NCBI GenBank assembly: GCA_903904755.1
Contig: CAIVDV010000015.1
Span: 62,001 to 126,000, forward strand
Reading direction: 5' to 3'
DNA length: 64,000 bases
DNA from: an uncultured Acidobacteriaceae bacterium
GTDB lineage: Bacteria; Acidobacteriota; Terriglobia; Terriglobales; Acidobacteriaceae
The position numbers were made by a program, and so were the translations under genes. Positions within the stretch are counted from its first letter, which is position 1. Each line of letters starts with the position of its first letter. The notes beneath the pieces are model-generated. The model saw only the letters and a list, made by a program, of their open reading frames with translations, did no database searches and was not told the DNA's origin. This document shows, one piece after another, positions 27,896 to 38,700 of the stretch.

Positions 27896-28501
27896 ATGGC
27901 TCTTGGAATGATTGACTGGACGGAGTTCGATCGCGCCTCGGTGAACTCCCGTGCCCGCGTCTATCCAGTTGCCAGTTCCGCCCAGGAACAGGAGGGTACC
28001 CCGCCCTGGCAGGAGATTGCAGCTCGTACGTATAAGGACCTGCGAAACCGCCTCGTCCGCTTTCTCTGGAACCAGGGGCTCTCCACCGATGCCGCGGAAG
28101 ACGTCATTCAGGAGGCCTTTTTTCGCCTGGCCGGCCAGCTCCACGGTGGCGAGCAGATTGACAACCCATCGGCCTGGATCTTCCAGGTGGCGCACCACTT
28201 GTGTATGGACTACCACCGTGCGATTAGCCAGAGCCGCTCCAGAATGACCTCGGAGTTTGGCGCAATCGCCGAGCCCCTCGAATTCCGCACGAATCCGGAA
28301 TGGGTCTTTCTACAGAAGGAAAAGCAGGGACTGGTACGCACAGCCATGGTCCGACTGACACCTCAGCAGTGCCGCGGCTTTCAATTGCGCGCCTCGGGCC
28401 TGCGCTACAGGGAGATTGCCGCAGACCTGGGCGTGAGCGAGCAGCGCGCCATCCATCTGGTCAAGCGGGCGCTGGAGCGGCTGGGACGGATTCAACGATG
28501 A
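27896..28501 (+). CDS. ECF-type RNA polymerase sigma factor
   Basis: About 201 residues with sigma region 2 (YKDLRNRLVRFLWNQG, then DAAEDVIQEAFFRLAGQL and NPSAWIFQVAHHLCMDYHR) and region 4 (RLTPQQCRGFQLRASGLRYREIAADLGVSEQRAIHLVKRAL). Regions 1.1 and 3 are absent, as in the ECF group. I place the start at ATG 27896; ATG 27908 is an alternative, and the open frame upstream looks non-coding. No anti-sigma gene is adjacent. The next gene, a giant lipoprotein, begins 100 bp downstream on the same strand, so the factor is a natural candidate for controlling the surface-protein block that follows. That link is inferred from position. Confidence 0.88.
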   Translation: MALGMIDWTEFDRASVNSRARVYPVASSAQEQEGTPPWQEIAARTYKDLRNRLVRFLWNQGLSTDAAEDVIQEAFFRLAGQLHGGEQIDNPSAWIFQVAHHLCMDYHRAISQSRSRMTSEFGAIAEPLEFRTNPEWVFLQKEKQGLVRTAMVRLTPQQCRGFQLRASGLRYREIAADLGVSEQRAIHLVKRALERLGRIQR

Positions 28502-28601
28502 AGTAGCCGTCGGAAATCGATAAGGATGCGCTGTCCTGCGGTCAGGGCGGCCCAGATTGGGAAGCGGAAGCAAACAACCAAATGGATGGGCTCAGGGAGT
28601 G

Positions 28602-31600
28602 ATGGTTCATAAAGTTCAAAACAGCGATCCTGCACGGCCGCCGCAGCAGCATGGTACCGACTGCGCCTCCGAGCGCGCTTTTGCGTATGCCTCCTCTGCT
28701 GAGCGACTCATCCTGGCGATAGATCGCACCGCCGCGACGGCCGCCCATAGCCGGCGGCTCCGCCAAAAGGCTTTCACGACTCGTTTTGCGGGACGCGTCG
28801 CGGGTTTCGCCATCTTCGGCCTTGGGATGGCATCTTTCATCGGTTGTAACAGCAGTTCCAGCGTGCATGCGGGAGCCGTCGTCGTCTCCATTGCGGGCAT
28901 CACCACCAGCGGAAAGCCCGTCTCCATTGCCGCCGGCGGCAAGGCCACCGTCTCCATGAGTCCGGTCAACGATTCTCATGGGGCGGGCGTGGACTGGACA
29001 GCGATTTGCCTGGGAAACCCGGTCACCGGAAAAGCCACCGGCGGAGCCTGTGGAACCTTCTCACCGTCACACACGGCTGCGGGCGTTCCTGCCCTCTACA
29101 CGGCCCCTGCTCAGGTCCCCATCGGCAGTACGGTCACGCTCAGCGCCTCGGTCACCAGCGACCCATCCGCTACCAGCACGGCGGTCGCCACCATTTACGC
29201 GCCTGCCGTCTCCATCGCCTTCGCCTCCACCCCGCCCGCTTCCATCCAGCAGGGGCAGCAGGTCACGCTCAGCGCCCAGGTTACCAACGACAGCACCAGT
29301 GCCGGCCTCACCTGGTCAGTCAGTTGCGGCTCGGCCGCCGCAGGCGCCTGCGGAAGCTTCAGCAGCACAAGCGGCGCCACCACCATCTACACCGCGCCCG
29401 ACAACACCGTTGGCAGCCCGGTTACGATTACAGCGGCTTCCGTCGCCGTACCCTCTGTTACGGTCACCGCAACCATCACCATCAACCCAGCACCGGCAAT
29501 TTCGGTCGCCGTCGCTCCCGCCAGCTTTACCCTTGGCGCAGCGCACAACGGTGAGACCGCCAACCTGATTGCCACTGTTACGGGCGACAGCTCCGACGCG
29601 GGTGTGGACTGGTCCTTGCAGTGCACCAGTACCCTCGGCAACTGCGGCTCGCTCACCCCTGCCACCAGCGCCAGCGGCGCGGTCATTACCTACAAGGCGC
29701 CCCCAACTGTCCCCACCGGCGGCACAGTCATCATCACCGCCACGGCCCGCGCAAGCGAGGGCCAGCCCCATGTGCAGTCCGCCGTCACCACTGCCACCAT
29801 CACTTCCACCAAGACAATCTCTGTGAATGTCACCGCCCCGCCCAGCCTTACCGTGCAGGGCAGCACCACCCTGACCGCTACCGTGACCAACGATGACAGC
29901 GACGCCGGCGTCACCTGGACGGTTTCCTGTGCCACATCCGGCAAATGCGGCTCGGTTAGCGCCCCCACCGGCTCCAGTGGAGTCTTCACGGCGACCTACA
30001 CCGCGCCTGCCACCATCCCGTCCGGGGCGGTCGTAACCATCACCGCCAGCCCCATTGCAGCATCTCCGGGCGGTAATCCGGGCCTGGCGCAGACCACCAT
30101 CACGCCTGTGCTGCCCAGCATCACCTTCGGCACCCAGCCGCCGGCTACCATGACCGCCAACACCCGGTCGACTGTGAACGCCAAGGTTGCCAACGACGTT
30201 GCACCCGGCGGGGTCACCTGGTCAGTTGCGTGCGGAGCTGCCAACGCATGGGAGTGCGGATTTGTGGCGCCCTATCAGACTGCGAGCGGAGCCAACGCGG
30301 TCTACACCGCTCCCCCGATTGCCCCCTCTGGCCCGGTCACCCTCGTTGCCTCGGCCACTGCAACGTGCGTCCAGGATTCCTGCGCATCCTCGGTTTCGGT
30401 GCCGGTAACCATCGCGCCCGCCACGGCACTTTCCATCGGCTTTGTGCCTGCGCCGCCCACACAGATTGAGGCAGCCACGTCCGCGTATCTCAACGCGGCT
30501 GTGCAGAATGACTCCACCAGCGCGGGTGTCGACTGGAAGGTCTGCGCCAGTGGGTGCGGCTACTTTACCGTCACCCCGGCCATTCCTCCGAACCCCAAAA
30601 CCCCCACCTTGCCCACCATCCCCGCCGTCACTGCGACCACCGTGAAGGCCTGGCCCAATGGCGTGCCAATCCTCTACACCGCGCCGGCAACTCCGCCAAC
30701 TGACGGCCTTGTCGCCATCCAGGCAACCGCCCACGCAAACAGGTCGGCTATCGTTGTCTCGGCCGCAACCATCTCCACCGTGAACGGCGGGCCCACGCTC
30801 AATGGCACGGTTATGGCAGGAACCACCCCGGTGGCCGGCGCACAGGTGGCGCTGTACGCTGCGGGCAGCTCTGGCTACGGCTCAGCTTCCACGCTGGTTT
30901 CCCCCCCGGGGCAGAATCCGTTCGTCACCACCGATGCGCACGGGGTCTTCACCATCCCGGCCGGCTACGGGTGCCCCCAGGCCACCAGCCAAATGTACCT
31001 GGTTGCCATCGGCGGTACCACCGGCTCCAGCACTCCGAACTCCGCCCTGGCCATGATGACTGCGCTCGGCAGTTGCGGGGTGCTCAGCTCGTCGCCTGTC
31101 GTTGTCAATGAAGCCACCACAGTGGGCTCGGTCTGGGCACTGGCACCGTTTGCCGCCAACCCCCTCACAACCGGACTGAACAGCTACCTGAACATCGGCA
31201 CCAGCAGCGGCAACGCCACCGGCCTGGCCAACGCCTTTGCCGCAGTCAACAACCTGGTGGACATCTCCACCGGCCAGCCCCAGTTCAGCGTCCCTGCCGG
31301 CAACGCCACCGTGCCCTACGCGGAAATCAACATGCTGGCCGACATTCTGAATGCCTGCACGGCCACCGCCGGCGGACTGGCCGGGGACGGCACCGTGTGC
31401 GGAAACCTGCTCACGTCCGCCAATCCCTATCGCAACGTCAATGGACAGACGCTCTACACCGGCATCCCCACCGATACCCTGCAGGCATCGTTTGAGATTG
31501 CTCAAAACCCCGATTACAGCGCGGGCAGCGGCCCCAGCAACGTAACCGCAGCCATTGACGGAGCCGCGCTCTTCGCACTGGTTCAGCCCGGGGCGCCCTT

Positions 31601-32750
31601 CCAGCCACTTTTGAGCGCGCTGCCCTATGACTTCTCCGTTTCGCTGAACTTCACGGGCGGCGGGGGTCTGAGCCCAGCCAGCGGCAGCAACGCACTGGCG
31701 CTGGACTCCAGCGGAAACCTTTGGATTTCCAACTCGGCAACCAATAGCGTTACTGAATGGAACAACCTGGGAGCGCCCATCACTTCGCTCAGTGGCTACA
31801 CAACCTCCACCCTGGTTGCTCCCGGACCTATCGCCATCGATGCCTCAGGCTACGTTTGGATCTGCGGCCAAAACGGATTGACCCAGCTCAATTTGCTGGG
31901 AACGGAGATGGCGGACAGCCCCTTCTTTGGCGGGGGACTTACCACCGCCGGCTGCCAGAGCCTGGTGATGGACCCCTCCCAGAACATCTGGGCCGGCGGT
32001 GCGGAGAACCTGGCGAAGTTTGACCTTTACGGCAATCCGGTCTCGCCCGCGGCGGGCTATACCATCGCTGCCTCGCCGACCAACCACACCACCGTGCCGC
32101 TGGCCGGCGCGCTCGCGGTCGACCAGTCCGGCAATATCTGGGCCGGGGTCAACGCCCCCATCTACAACGGTTCGCTGGGCCTGGCGGAGTTGAACGGCGG
32201 CAGTGCTCTGCCCTATTACCTCAGCCCGCAGCCGGTTACCGGGTCTCCGTCAAACTTCGTCAACACCGGCGGCTATCCCACCGAGACGCAGATTGCCATT
32301 GACGCGGCCGGCAACGTCTGGGGCGCAGCCACCCAATCAACCTGCGCCCCCGGAACCCTCTTCAAGGTTCCTTCCTACAAAGGTACCGGCACCACGGACG
32401 CGGCCTCTTCCATCGCCTCCAACTCCGGCATCGATCCCTTCCGCTGCTCAGACGGAGTCGCAGTCGACGGTGCCGGGGTGATCTGGACCGCCAACGCCGG
32501 CGGTGCGGCAGATCCCCTGCTGACCCCGCCCAATGTCGGTGCCTACAACCCTTCCCTGCCGGCAAATACCTATGGGTACACCTCCGGCAGCCTGGCCAGC
32601 GGCCCCGTCAGTCTCTCCGTAGATGCCTCGGGGAACGTCTGGGTACTCCTGCATAACAACACCGTCACCGAATTCATCGGAGTCGGAACTTCGGCGGTCA
32701 CCCCGCTGTCATCGGCCGTGAAAAACAAAAAGCTCGGAGCAAAGCCTTGA
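28602..32750 (+). CDS. Giant lipoprotein: six Cys-paired Ig-like repeats plus C-terminal propeller-like region
   Basis: A 1382-residue secreted protein. The lipobox is FIGC (Cys82) after a helix; the 60 residues before it are unusually long and polar for a signal n-region. Residues about 90-740 contain six Ig-like repeats of 95-110 residues, each with the pattern V-ND..S.AGV.W.V.C....CG.F followed by YTAP..P.G..V.ITA; the two Cys of each repeat probably form a disulphide. Next is a carboxypeptidase-regulatory-like segment (LYAAGSSGYG). The C-terminal third has NHL-type units such as ALDSSGNLWISN, AIDASGYVWICG and SVDASGNVWVLL, suggesting a beta-propeller. ATG 28602 follows GGGAG. It is likely an outer-surface lipoprotein for adhesion or ligand binding. 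Confidence 0.85.
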   Translation: MVHKVQNSDPARPPQQHGTDCASERAFAYASSAERLILAIDRTAATAAHSRRLRQKAFTTRFAGRVAGFAIFGLGMASFIGCNSSSSVHAGAVVVSIAGITTSGKPVSIAAGGKATVSMSPVNDSHGAGVDWTAICLGNPVTGKATGGACGTFSPSHTAAGVPALYTAPAQVPIGSTVTLSASVTSDPSATSTAVATIYAPAVSIAFASTPPASIQQGQQVTLSAQVTNDSTSAGLTWSVSCGSAAAGACGSFSSTSGATTIYTAPDNTVGSPVTITAASVAVPSVTVTATITINPAPAISVAVAPASFTLGAAHNGETANLIATVTGDSSDAGVDWSLQCTSTLGNCGSLTPATSASGAVITYKAPPTVPTGGTVIITATARASEGQPHVQSAVTTATITSTKTISVNVTAPPSLTVQGSTTLTATVTNDDSDAGVTWTVSCATSGKCGSVSAPTGSSGVFTATYTAPATIPSGAVVTITASPIAASPGGNPGLAQTTITPVLPSITFGTQPPATMTANTRSTVNAKVANDVAPGGVTWSVACGAANAWECGFVAPYQTASGANAVYTAPPIAPSGPVTLVASATATCVQDSCASSVSVPVTIAPATALSIGFVPAPPTQIEAATSAYLNAAVQNDSTSAGVDWKVCASGCGYFTVTPAIPPNPKTPTLPTIPAVTATTVKAWPNGVPILYTAPATPPTDGLVAIQATAHANRSAIVVSAATISTVNGGPTLNGTVMAGTTPVAGAQVALYAAGSSGYGSASTLVSPPGQNPFVTTDAHGVFTIPAGYGCPQATSQMYLVAIGGTTGSSTPNSALAMMTALGSCGVLSSSPVVVNEATTVGSVWALAPFAANPLTTGLNSYLNIGTSSGNATGLANAFAAVNNLVDISTGQPQFSVPAGNATVPYAEINMLADILNACTATAGGLAGDGTVCGNLLTSANPYRNVNGQTLYTGIPTDTLQASFEIAQNPDYSAGSGPSNVTAAIDGAALFALVQPGAPFQPLLSALPYDFSVSLNFTGGGGLSPASGSNALALDSSGNLWISNSATNSVTEWNNLGAPITSLSGYTTSTLVAPGPIAIDASGYVWICGQNGLTQLNLLGTEMADSPFFGGGLTTAGCQSLVMDPSQNIWAGGAENLAKFDLYGNPVSPAAGYTIAASPTNHTTVPLAGALAVDQSGNIWAGVNAPIYNGSLGLAELNGGSALPYYLSPQPVTGSPSNFVNTGGYPTETQIAIDAAGNVWGAATQSTCAPGTLFKVPSYKGTGTTDAASSIASNSGIDPFRCSDGVAVDGAGVIWTANAGGAADPLLTPPNVGAYNPSLPANTYGYTSGSLASGPVSLSVDASGNVWVLLHNNTVTEFIGVGTSAVTPLSSAVKNKKLGAKP

Positions 32751-33574
32751 ACCTGAAATTGAGGACGACACCACGCATCAAAGCGAAGATTTCTGCGGCG
32801 GCGGCCGAGCGTTCGGCGCTCCGGCTTCTGGGCGCCATGTCGGTTGCACTGGCAGTCACGCTGTCTGGCTGCGGCAGCAATGTGGTTCCCATCAAAGTCG
32901 GCCCCATCACATTTACTGACTCCAACGGGAAGCATGTCTCCAAGCCGGAATCGTTGACCGCCGGCGCCTCCAACTCGATGGAGGTAACCGTTGCCAAGGA
33001 TGTCCAGTTGCTGGGCGTCAACTGGAGCGTTGCCTGCGGCAGCAAGCCGCCGACCGGCACACCGCTGCCTCCCGGAACCCCGGTGGATGCCTCCTGCGGA
33101 ACCTTTACGCCGGTTCACACCGCCAGCGGCCCGGTGCCGAGCTATGCCACCAGCGGGGCCGGGGTTGTCACGTTGTACACAGCGCCGGCAGCTCCTCCCA
33201 AGGAGGGCGTGGTCACGCTCTATGCGGCGTCCACTGCAGATCCCACCCGGTACTCGTACTTGACCCTGCCTATCGTCGGCGGAGCCATCGCAATCGAATT
33301 CGGTTCGGTCCCTCCCACCTCCCTTCAGGTGTCCACTACGGCAGTCTTCAAGGCCGTACTCACCAACGACTACGCCGCAGCGGGAGCCACCTGGAGCGTC
33401 ACCTGCGGGGTAAGCGATTGCGGCACCTTCAGCCCGCAGGTTACTTCCAGCGGAGTTGCCACCAGCTACCTGGCTCCGTCTGCGGTACCGCCGTCCGGTT
33501 CGGTAGTCATCACCGCTACCTCGGTCACCGACTCCACCAAGTCCATCAGCGCCACGGTTGCAATTGCACCCTGA
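32747..33574 (+). CDS. Lipoprotein with two Cys-paired Ig-like repeats
   Basis: A 275-residue lipoprotein with lipobox LSGC (Cys42) following a long Arg/Lys-rich n-region. It carries two copies of the same Ig-like repeat found in the upstream giant lipoprotein: VNWSVACG...SCGTFTP...LYTAPAAPP and ATWSVTCGVSDCGTFSP...YLAPSAVPP. TTG 32747 is the start: GGAG lies eight bases before it, and TTG overlaps the upstream TGA (TTGA), so the two lipoproteins are translationally coupled and probably act together at the cell surface. No enzymatic motif is seen. Confidence 0.85.
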   Translation: MNLKLRTTPRIKAKISAAAAERSALRLLGAMSVALAVTLSGCGSNVVPIKVGPITFTDSNGKHVSKPESLTAGASNSMEVTVAKDVQLLGVNWSVACGSKPPTGTPLPPGTPVDASCGTFTPVHTASGPVPSYATSGAGVVTLYTAPAAPPKEGVVTLYAASTADPTRYSYLTLPIVGGAIAIEFGSVPPTSLQVSTTAVFKAVLTNDYAAAGATWSVTCGVSDCGTFSPQVTSSGVATSYLAPSAVPPSGSVVITATSVTDSTKSISATVAIAP

Positions 33575-33683
33575 ACGCCGATTGCTCAGGCTCTGCCGCT
33601 TCGGCAAAGGGCACTGAAACGCCAGTGAAATACCGTTTTCGACCGCCGCAGGTGCGGCTCAAGGGATCAAGGAGAAACGATTC

Positions 33684-35543
33684 ATGAATCACACTGGAAG
33701 AATCTTCGGCGCACTGCTGCTTGGCATCGCCGTGGCCGGCGCTCAAGCCCAAACAGCCTCCAGCACAGAGAAAAAGCCCCGCGCACAGGCTGCCGCCGAC
33801 CAAAAGCTGCTTCTCGAACAACTGAGCCAGGAAGTTCAGCAGTTGCAGAAGACCAGCCGGAACTACGACCAGCTTCGCAAAGAGGTCGATGACCTGAAGA
33901 AGCAGTTGCAGGCCGCCAACGCGGCCGCTGCCGCTGCCGCTCAAACCGCGCAGCAAGCCAAGCAGGACCTGGCGGGCGTTGTCTCCCGCAATGACGAGGC
34001 GGTAACCAAGCTGCAGGACGCTGTCAGCACGATGAAGAGTGCCACCGCCTCAATCGCCGATACCATCCAGACCGGGCAAGCTGAGGTGAAGGCGCTGGAA
34101 TCTCCAGACGCGCTCCGCCTCAAGGGAATCTCCCTGACTCCAGGCGGCTTCATGGCCGGGGAAACCGTGTGGCGTCAGCGCGGCATCGGCGGCGACATCA
34201 ACACGCAGTTCAACGGCATCCCGTTTGCCGGGCAAACCGCCGGCCGCCTCTCGGAGTTCAACGCCAGCGCCCGCCAGTCGCGTGTCTCGTTCCTGGCTAC
34301 CGGGAAAATGCCCAGTTCCACTCTGCGCGGCTACCTGGAAGGCGACTTCCTCTCTGCCGGCACGACTTCCAACAATAACCAGAGCAACAGCTACACCTTC
34401 CGCCTTCGTCAGGCATGGGCCCAGGCCCAACTGCCCAAGGGCTGGGAGATTACAGCCGGCCAAATGTGGTCGCTCGCCACGGAGCTCAAATCCGGCCTGG
34501 CCAATCTCCAGGAAGCTCCCCCGCTTACCATCGACGCGCAATACAACGTCGGCTTCAGTTGGGCGCGCCAGTACGGCTTCCGCATCACCAAGAAGCTTGA
34601 CAACCATCTCTGGGTTGCGGCCAGCGTGGAAGAGCCGCAAACCCTCAATATTGGTGGACACAACCTGCCCACCATCGCCTATCAGCAGGCCGGCAATGGC
34701 AGCGGGCTTTATAACTCCACCGCCAACTACAGCTTCAACCTGGCACCCGATTTGCTCGCCAAGCTGGTCTACGAGCCCTCCTTCGGCCACTTTGAACTCT
34801 TTGGAGTTGGCCGCTTCTTCCGCGACCGCGTCTTCCCGAACGGTGCTGCGCCTCCGGGAGCCACCCAGCCCACCACTCCATCAGCCCTCGGTGCCTTTAC
34901 TTCCAAGGCTGCCGGTGGCGGTGCAGGCGCCAATGGCCGCGTCTCCCTCTTTGCCAAGACCCTCGATGTCGGCGCGCATATTCTCGTCGGCGACGGCATC
35001 GGCCGCTACAGCAACTCCACCCTGCCTGACGCTACCGCCCACCCGGACGGCTCTCTGGAACTGCTCACCGGCGGCTCCGCCCTGGCTTCGGCAGAGTGGC
35101 ATCCTGTCAAACGCTTCGACCTCTACGGCTACTACGGCGCTGAGTACGCCAAGCGTGCCTATTACAACACCGGTTACTTTGTGGTAACCCCCGGCCCGAC
35201 GCAGGGCCAGCCGATTCTGAGCGGCTACGGCGCCCCCAACAACCTCGTCTATGGCTGCTACACCGAGGTTCTCCCCGTGTCCTCGCCCAACGGTGGCGGA
35301 AGTGTCCCCGGAGCCGCCGCCAACTGCCAGGCCGACACCCGGAACATCCAGGAAGGAACGCTTGGCTACTGGTACCGCTTCTATCAGGGCCCCCGCGGCA
35401 CCTTCCAGCAGGGCATCCAGTACTCCTATGTGGTTCGTCACACATGGCTCGGAATCGGAGACCCGCTCACCGGTCTCAGCGGTTCCCCCAAAGCGATCGA
35501 CAACATGATCTTCACCTCGTTCCGGTACTACTTGCCCAAGTAA
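33684..35543 (+). CDS. Outer-membrane porin-like protein with N-terminal coiled coil
   Basis: The product has 619 residues. A signal peptide (GALLLGIAVAGAQA) is followed by about 100 residues of heptad-rich, Ala/Gln-rich coiled coil (LLLEQLSQEVQQLQK, then LRKEVDDLKKQLQAAN), then a 450-residue beta-barrel-like region of alternating aromatic strands ending in the aromatic-rich FTSFRYYLPK. A coiled coil before the barrel is known in trimeric porins, where it extends into the periplasm and may contact peptidoglycan or an inner-membrane partner. Substrate is unknown. The ribosome-binding site AAGGAG lies before ATG 33684. It follows the small lipoprotein by 109 bp and precedes the TonB-dependent receptor. 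Confidence 0.85.
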   Translation: MNHTGRIFGALLLGIAVAGAQAQTASSTEKKPRAQAAADQKLLLEQLSQEVQQLQKTSRNYDQLRKEVDDLKKQLQAANAAAAAAAQTAQQAKQDLAGVVSRNDEAVTKLQDAVSTMKSATASIADTIQTGQAEVKALESPDALRLKGISLTPGGFMAGETVWRQRGIGGDINTQFNGIPFAGQTAGRLSEFNASARQSRVSFLATGKMPSSTLRGYLEGDFLSAGTTSNNNQSNSYTFRLRQAWAQAQLPKGWEITAGQMWSLATELKSGLANLQEAPPLTIDAQYNVGFSWARQYGFRITKKLDNHLWVAASVEEPQTLNIGGHNLPTIAYQQAGNGSGLYNSTANYSFNLAPDLLAKLVYEPSFGHFELFGVGRFFRDRVFPNGAAPPGATQPTTPSALGAFTSKAAGGGAGANGRVSLFAKTLDVGAHILVGDGIGRYSNSTLPDATAHPDGSLELLTGGSALASAEWHPVKRFDLYGYYGAEYAKRAYYNTGYFVVTPGPTQGQPILSGYGAPNNLVYGCYTEVLPVSSPNGGGSVPGAAANCQADTRNIQEGTLGYWYRFYQGPRGTFQQGIQYSYVVRHTWLGIGDPLTGLSGSPKAIDNMIFTSFRYYLPK

Positions 35544-35550
35544 ACCACTT

Positions 35551-35583
35551 CGGCGCCTGAGGCCCATACGGCATCAGGCGCCG
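35551..35583 (+). repeat. Inverted repeat after the porin gene
   Basis: A perfect 10-bp inverted repeat (35551-35560 with 35574-35583, loop of 13) starts seven bases after the porin stop. There is no T-run, so it is a weak or Rho-assisted terminator or an mRNA 3' stabiliser. Confidence 0.5.
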
Positions 35584-35742
35584 CAGTCATCCGACCATCT
35601 ACGGCAAACGCCTCCCAAGGGAAGCCGCAAGCCGTCACCTCCGGAGGCAAATCTGGATCTGGCACCACCGGATCTCCAGGCTTGCCCGGGCCGGAAAACT
35701 TACCCCCTCGCGGGATGTGTCTTTTTGGGGAGTGCCAGAAAA

Positions 35743-38700
35743 ATGGACCGAATGCTTCGTAGAGCCTGGCCAATCGTATTGGCGCTGTGGCTGGCTGGGG
35801 CCGCCTGTGGAATCGCACAGACAGGTGCCTCAATCAAAGGGCACGTGACCGACCAGCAGGCCGCCGTTATCCCTGGCGCGTCCATCCACGTCATCAGCGA
35901 AGATGGCGCAATCAAGAAGGACGCCATCTCTGACCAGGAAGGCAACTACATCGTTCCTGACCTGCCTCCGGCTAGCTATCGCGTTTCTTCCGAGATGGAG
36001 GGCTTTGAAGCCTTCCGCAGCCAGACGGTGACGCTTGCCACAGGGCAAACTCTGGTCTTCGACGTTCAGTTGGCCATCGCTGCGCAAACTTCCGAGGTGA
36101 AGGTCTTCGCCAACAACGCTGAGGCCAGCGTTGAGACGGATAACGCCAATATCTCCACGACCATCTCAGAAAAAGAAGTCTCCGAGATTGGCTTGAACGG
36201 GCGAAATCTCTCCCAGTTAATCGCCATCGCTCCGGGTGTCAGCAACCAGAGCGGCCAGGACGAGGGCAAAGTGGGCGTGGCCGGGAGCGCCAAGTTCAGC
36301 GTCAACGGCGGCCGCGTGGAGTACAACACGTTTGAAGTGGATGGCAGCGACGTGCTGAATACCAGCATCAATGCCAGCCGCGGCCAGGGCCAGCCCCTCA
36401 TGGTCTACGCCAGCGTCGATGCCGTCCAGGATATGAAGATCCTGACCTCGAACTACGACGCCATGTACGGCAAAAGTGCTTCCGGCACGGTCATCACCAC
36501 CACCAAATCCGGCACTCCCGCTCTCCACGGCAACGCATATGAGTTCCTGCGCAATGAGGTCTTCAACGCTCGCAACTTCTTTGACCAGCCGGTGCAGCAG
36601 CGAAACGGAAGCACCAAAAAGAAGACCCCGCTTTATCGGCGCCAGGACTTCGGCGCAACCCTTGGCGGGCCCATTTTTGTGCCCCACATCTACAACGAGA
36701 AACGGGACAAGACCTTCTTTTTCATCTCGGAAGAAGGCCGCCTGGAGAAGACCCCGGTTGACTTCAACCAGGCCGTGCCCACCGCAGCCGAGCGCAAGGG
36801 CGACTTCTCCGATGTGTGCCCGGCGTTTGTTCCGGGCGGCAGCCTCTATTTCAACCCGGCCTCCTACCCGGACTGCCCCTATGACCGCCTGAACAACAAC
36901 AGCGGCTCAGGCTTTGTTCCCGGACGCCAGATTATCGTCGGCAATATCAGCCAGTCCATTCTCGATACCGGCATCCTCCCGGCCCCCAACTCCAACTTCG
37001 GCTGCAACACCACCAACCAGACCACCCTGCCGCGTTGCTACACGGCCTCGGTCTCCCCTTCCACCTACTGGCACGAAGATCTCTTCCGGGTTGACCACAC
37101 CATCAGCGCCAGTCACCAGATCTTTTTCCGGTACATTCACGACGCCTGGAACACCACAACGCTGACCCCGCAGTGGGGCGTGGTCCAGAACAGTTTCCCC
37201 ACGGTCGAAAACAAGTTGAAAGGCCCTGGTCTGGATGTGGTGGCAAGCCTCGTCGAGACCCTGCCGCACAACTTCGTCAATCGCATTGACCTCAGCTTTG
37301 CCATGCAGCACATCACCCTTACCCCCCAGCCAGGGCAGGGCGTGAGCAGCCTGGCCCGTCCCAGCGCACTCGACGCGCCCTGCAATTCGGTGGGGACCAT
37401 CACCGATTGCCCGATGGGCAAGATCTTTGACAATGCCGCCTCCCAGTCCGGAGCAGTCAAGATGCCCGGCCTGGTCTTCCAGGGAACCAATGGCGCCTAC
37501 GGCGGCCACGGCTTTGCCGCAGATACCGGTTACGCCCCCTGGGACCAGCACAACCCCACCTACCTGATTCGCGACGACCTCAGCAAAGCTTTTGGCAAGC
37601 ACCTCATCCAGGCCGGTGGACTCGCAACGCTGGTCCAGCAGGACGAGCTCAGCGCGGTCAACGGCGCAAACTCCGGCGACACGCAGGGGCTGATCAGCTT
37701 CAGCAATCAGCAGTCCATGTTTACCTCGGGCAACGCCTTTGCAGATTTCCTGATGGGCCCCGGCGTAAACCCCAACTCCTACGACCAGCAGACCGCCATC
37801 AAGAGCTTTACCCAGGACAGCGGCCAGACCAACTACTACAACAGTTACAAGATGGCCGAGTTCTACCTGCAGGACACCTGGCAGGCAAACAGCCACCTCT
37901 CCATCAATCTTGGCCTCCGCGGCAGCTTCTTCGGGATGTGGCGCAACCTGAAAAACAGCGCCTTCAACTGGCGGCCCGAGGCCTTTGACCAATCCCTCGG
38001 CGCCTCAGTCGCAGTCGATCCAACCTTCGGATACCTGGTTCATCAGACGGGCTCCGGCACCGGCGCAGCGGGTTCTCCCATCACCTTGCCAAACCGTACC
38101 GGGGCCTACTCGCTGAAGGATCTTGACCCGGTGATGACCAACGGTCTGATCCAGTGCGGCGTGAACGGCGTAAGCCCAAGCTGCATGAAAAACCATCTCT
38201 TCAACCCGGCACCCCGCATCGGATTCTCGTGGGATCCCAAGGGCAATGCCAAAACCGCGATTCGTGGCGGCTACGGGTTCTTCTGGGAGCACGGTACCGG
38301 CTATGAAGCCAACGTCGGCTCGCTCATCGGCAGCGCACCGACCGTGCTGAGCGAGACTCAGTCCAATGTCCCCTCAATTTCGGGCGGCAATGCCGGCGCC
38401 TATAACCTGATTGGCTATTCCTGCCAGGGTGGCGAGACGCAATGCCCAGGCTACTCCGGCGCCGGTGTTGTCACCTTCCCGCTGAACGTCACTTCCATTC
38501 CCACCAAGGCCGTCTATGGATACACGCAGCAGTGGAGCCTCAGTATCCAGCAGGAACTGCACAAGGGCATGGTGGCCTCGCTTGCTTATGTCGGCACCAA
38601 GGGAACGCACCTGACCGCGGTGCGCGACCTGAACCAGTTGCAGCCGCTCGCCTCGTCGCTCAATCCATTCGCGCCGGGCCAGCCTATCAACGCCAGCGTC

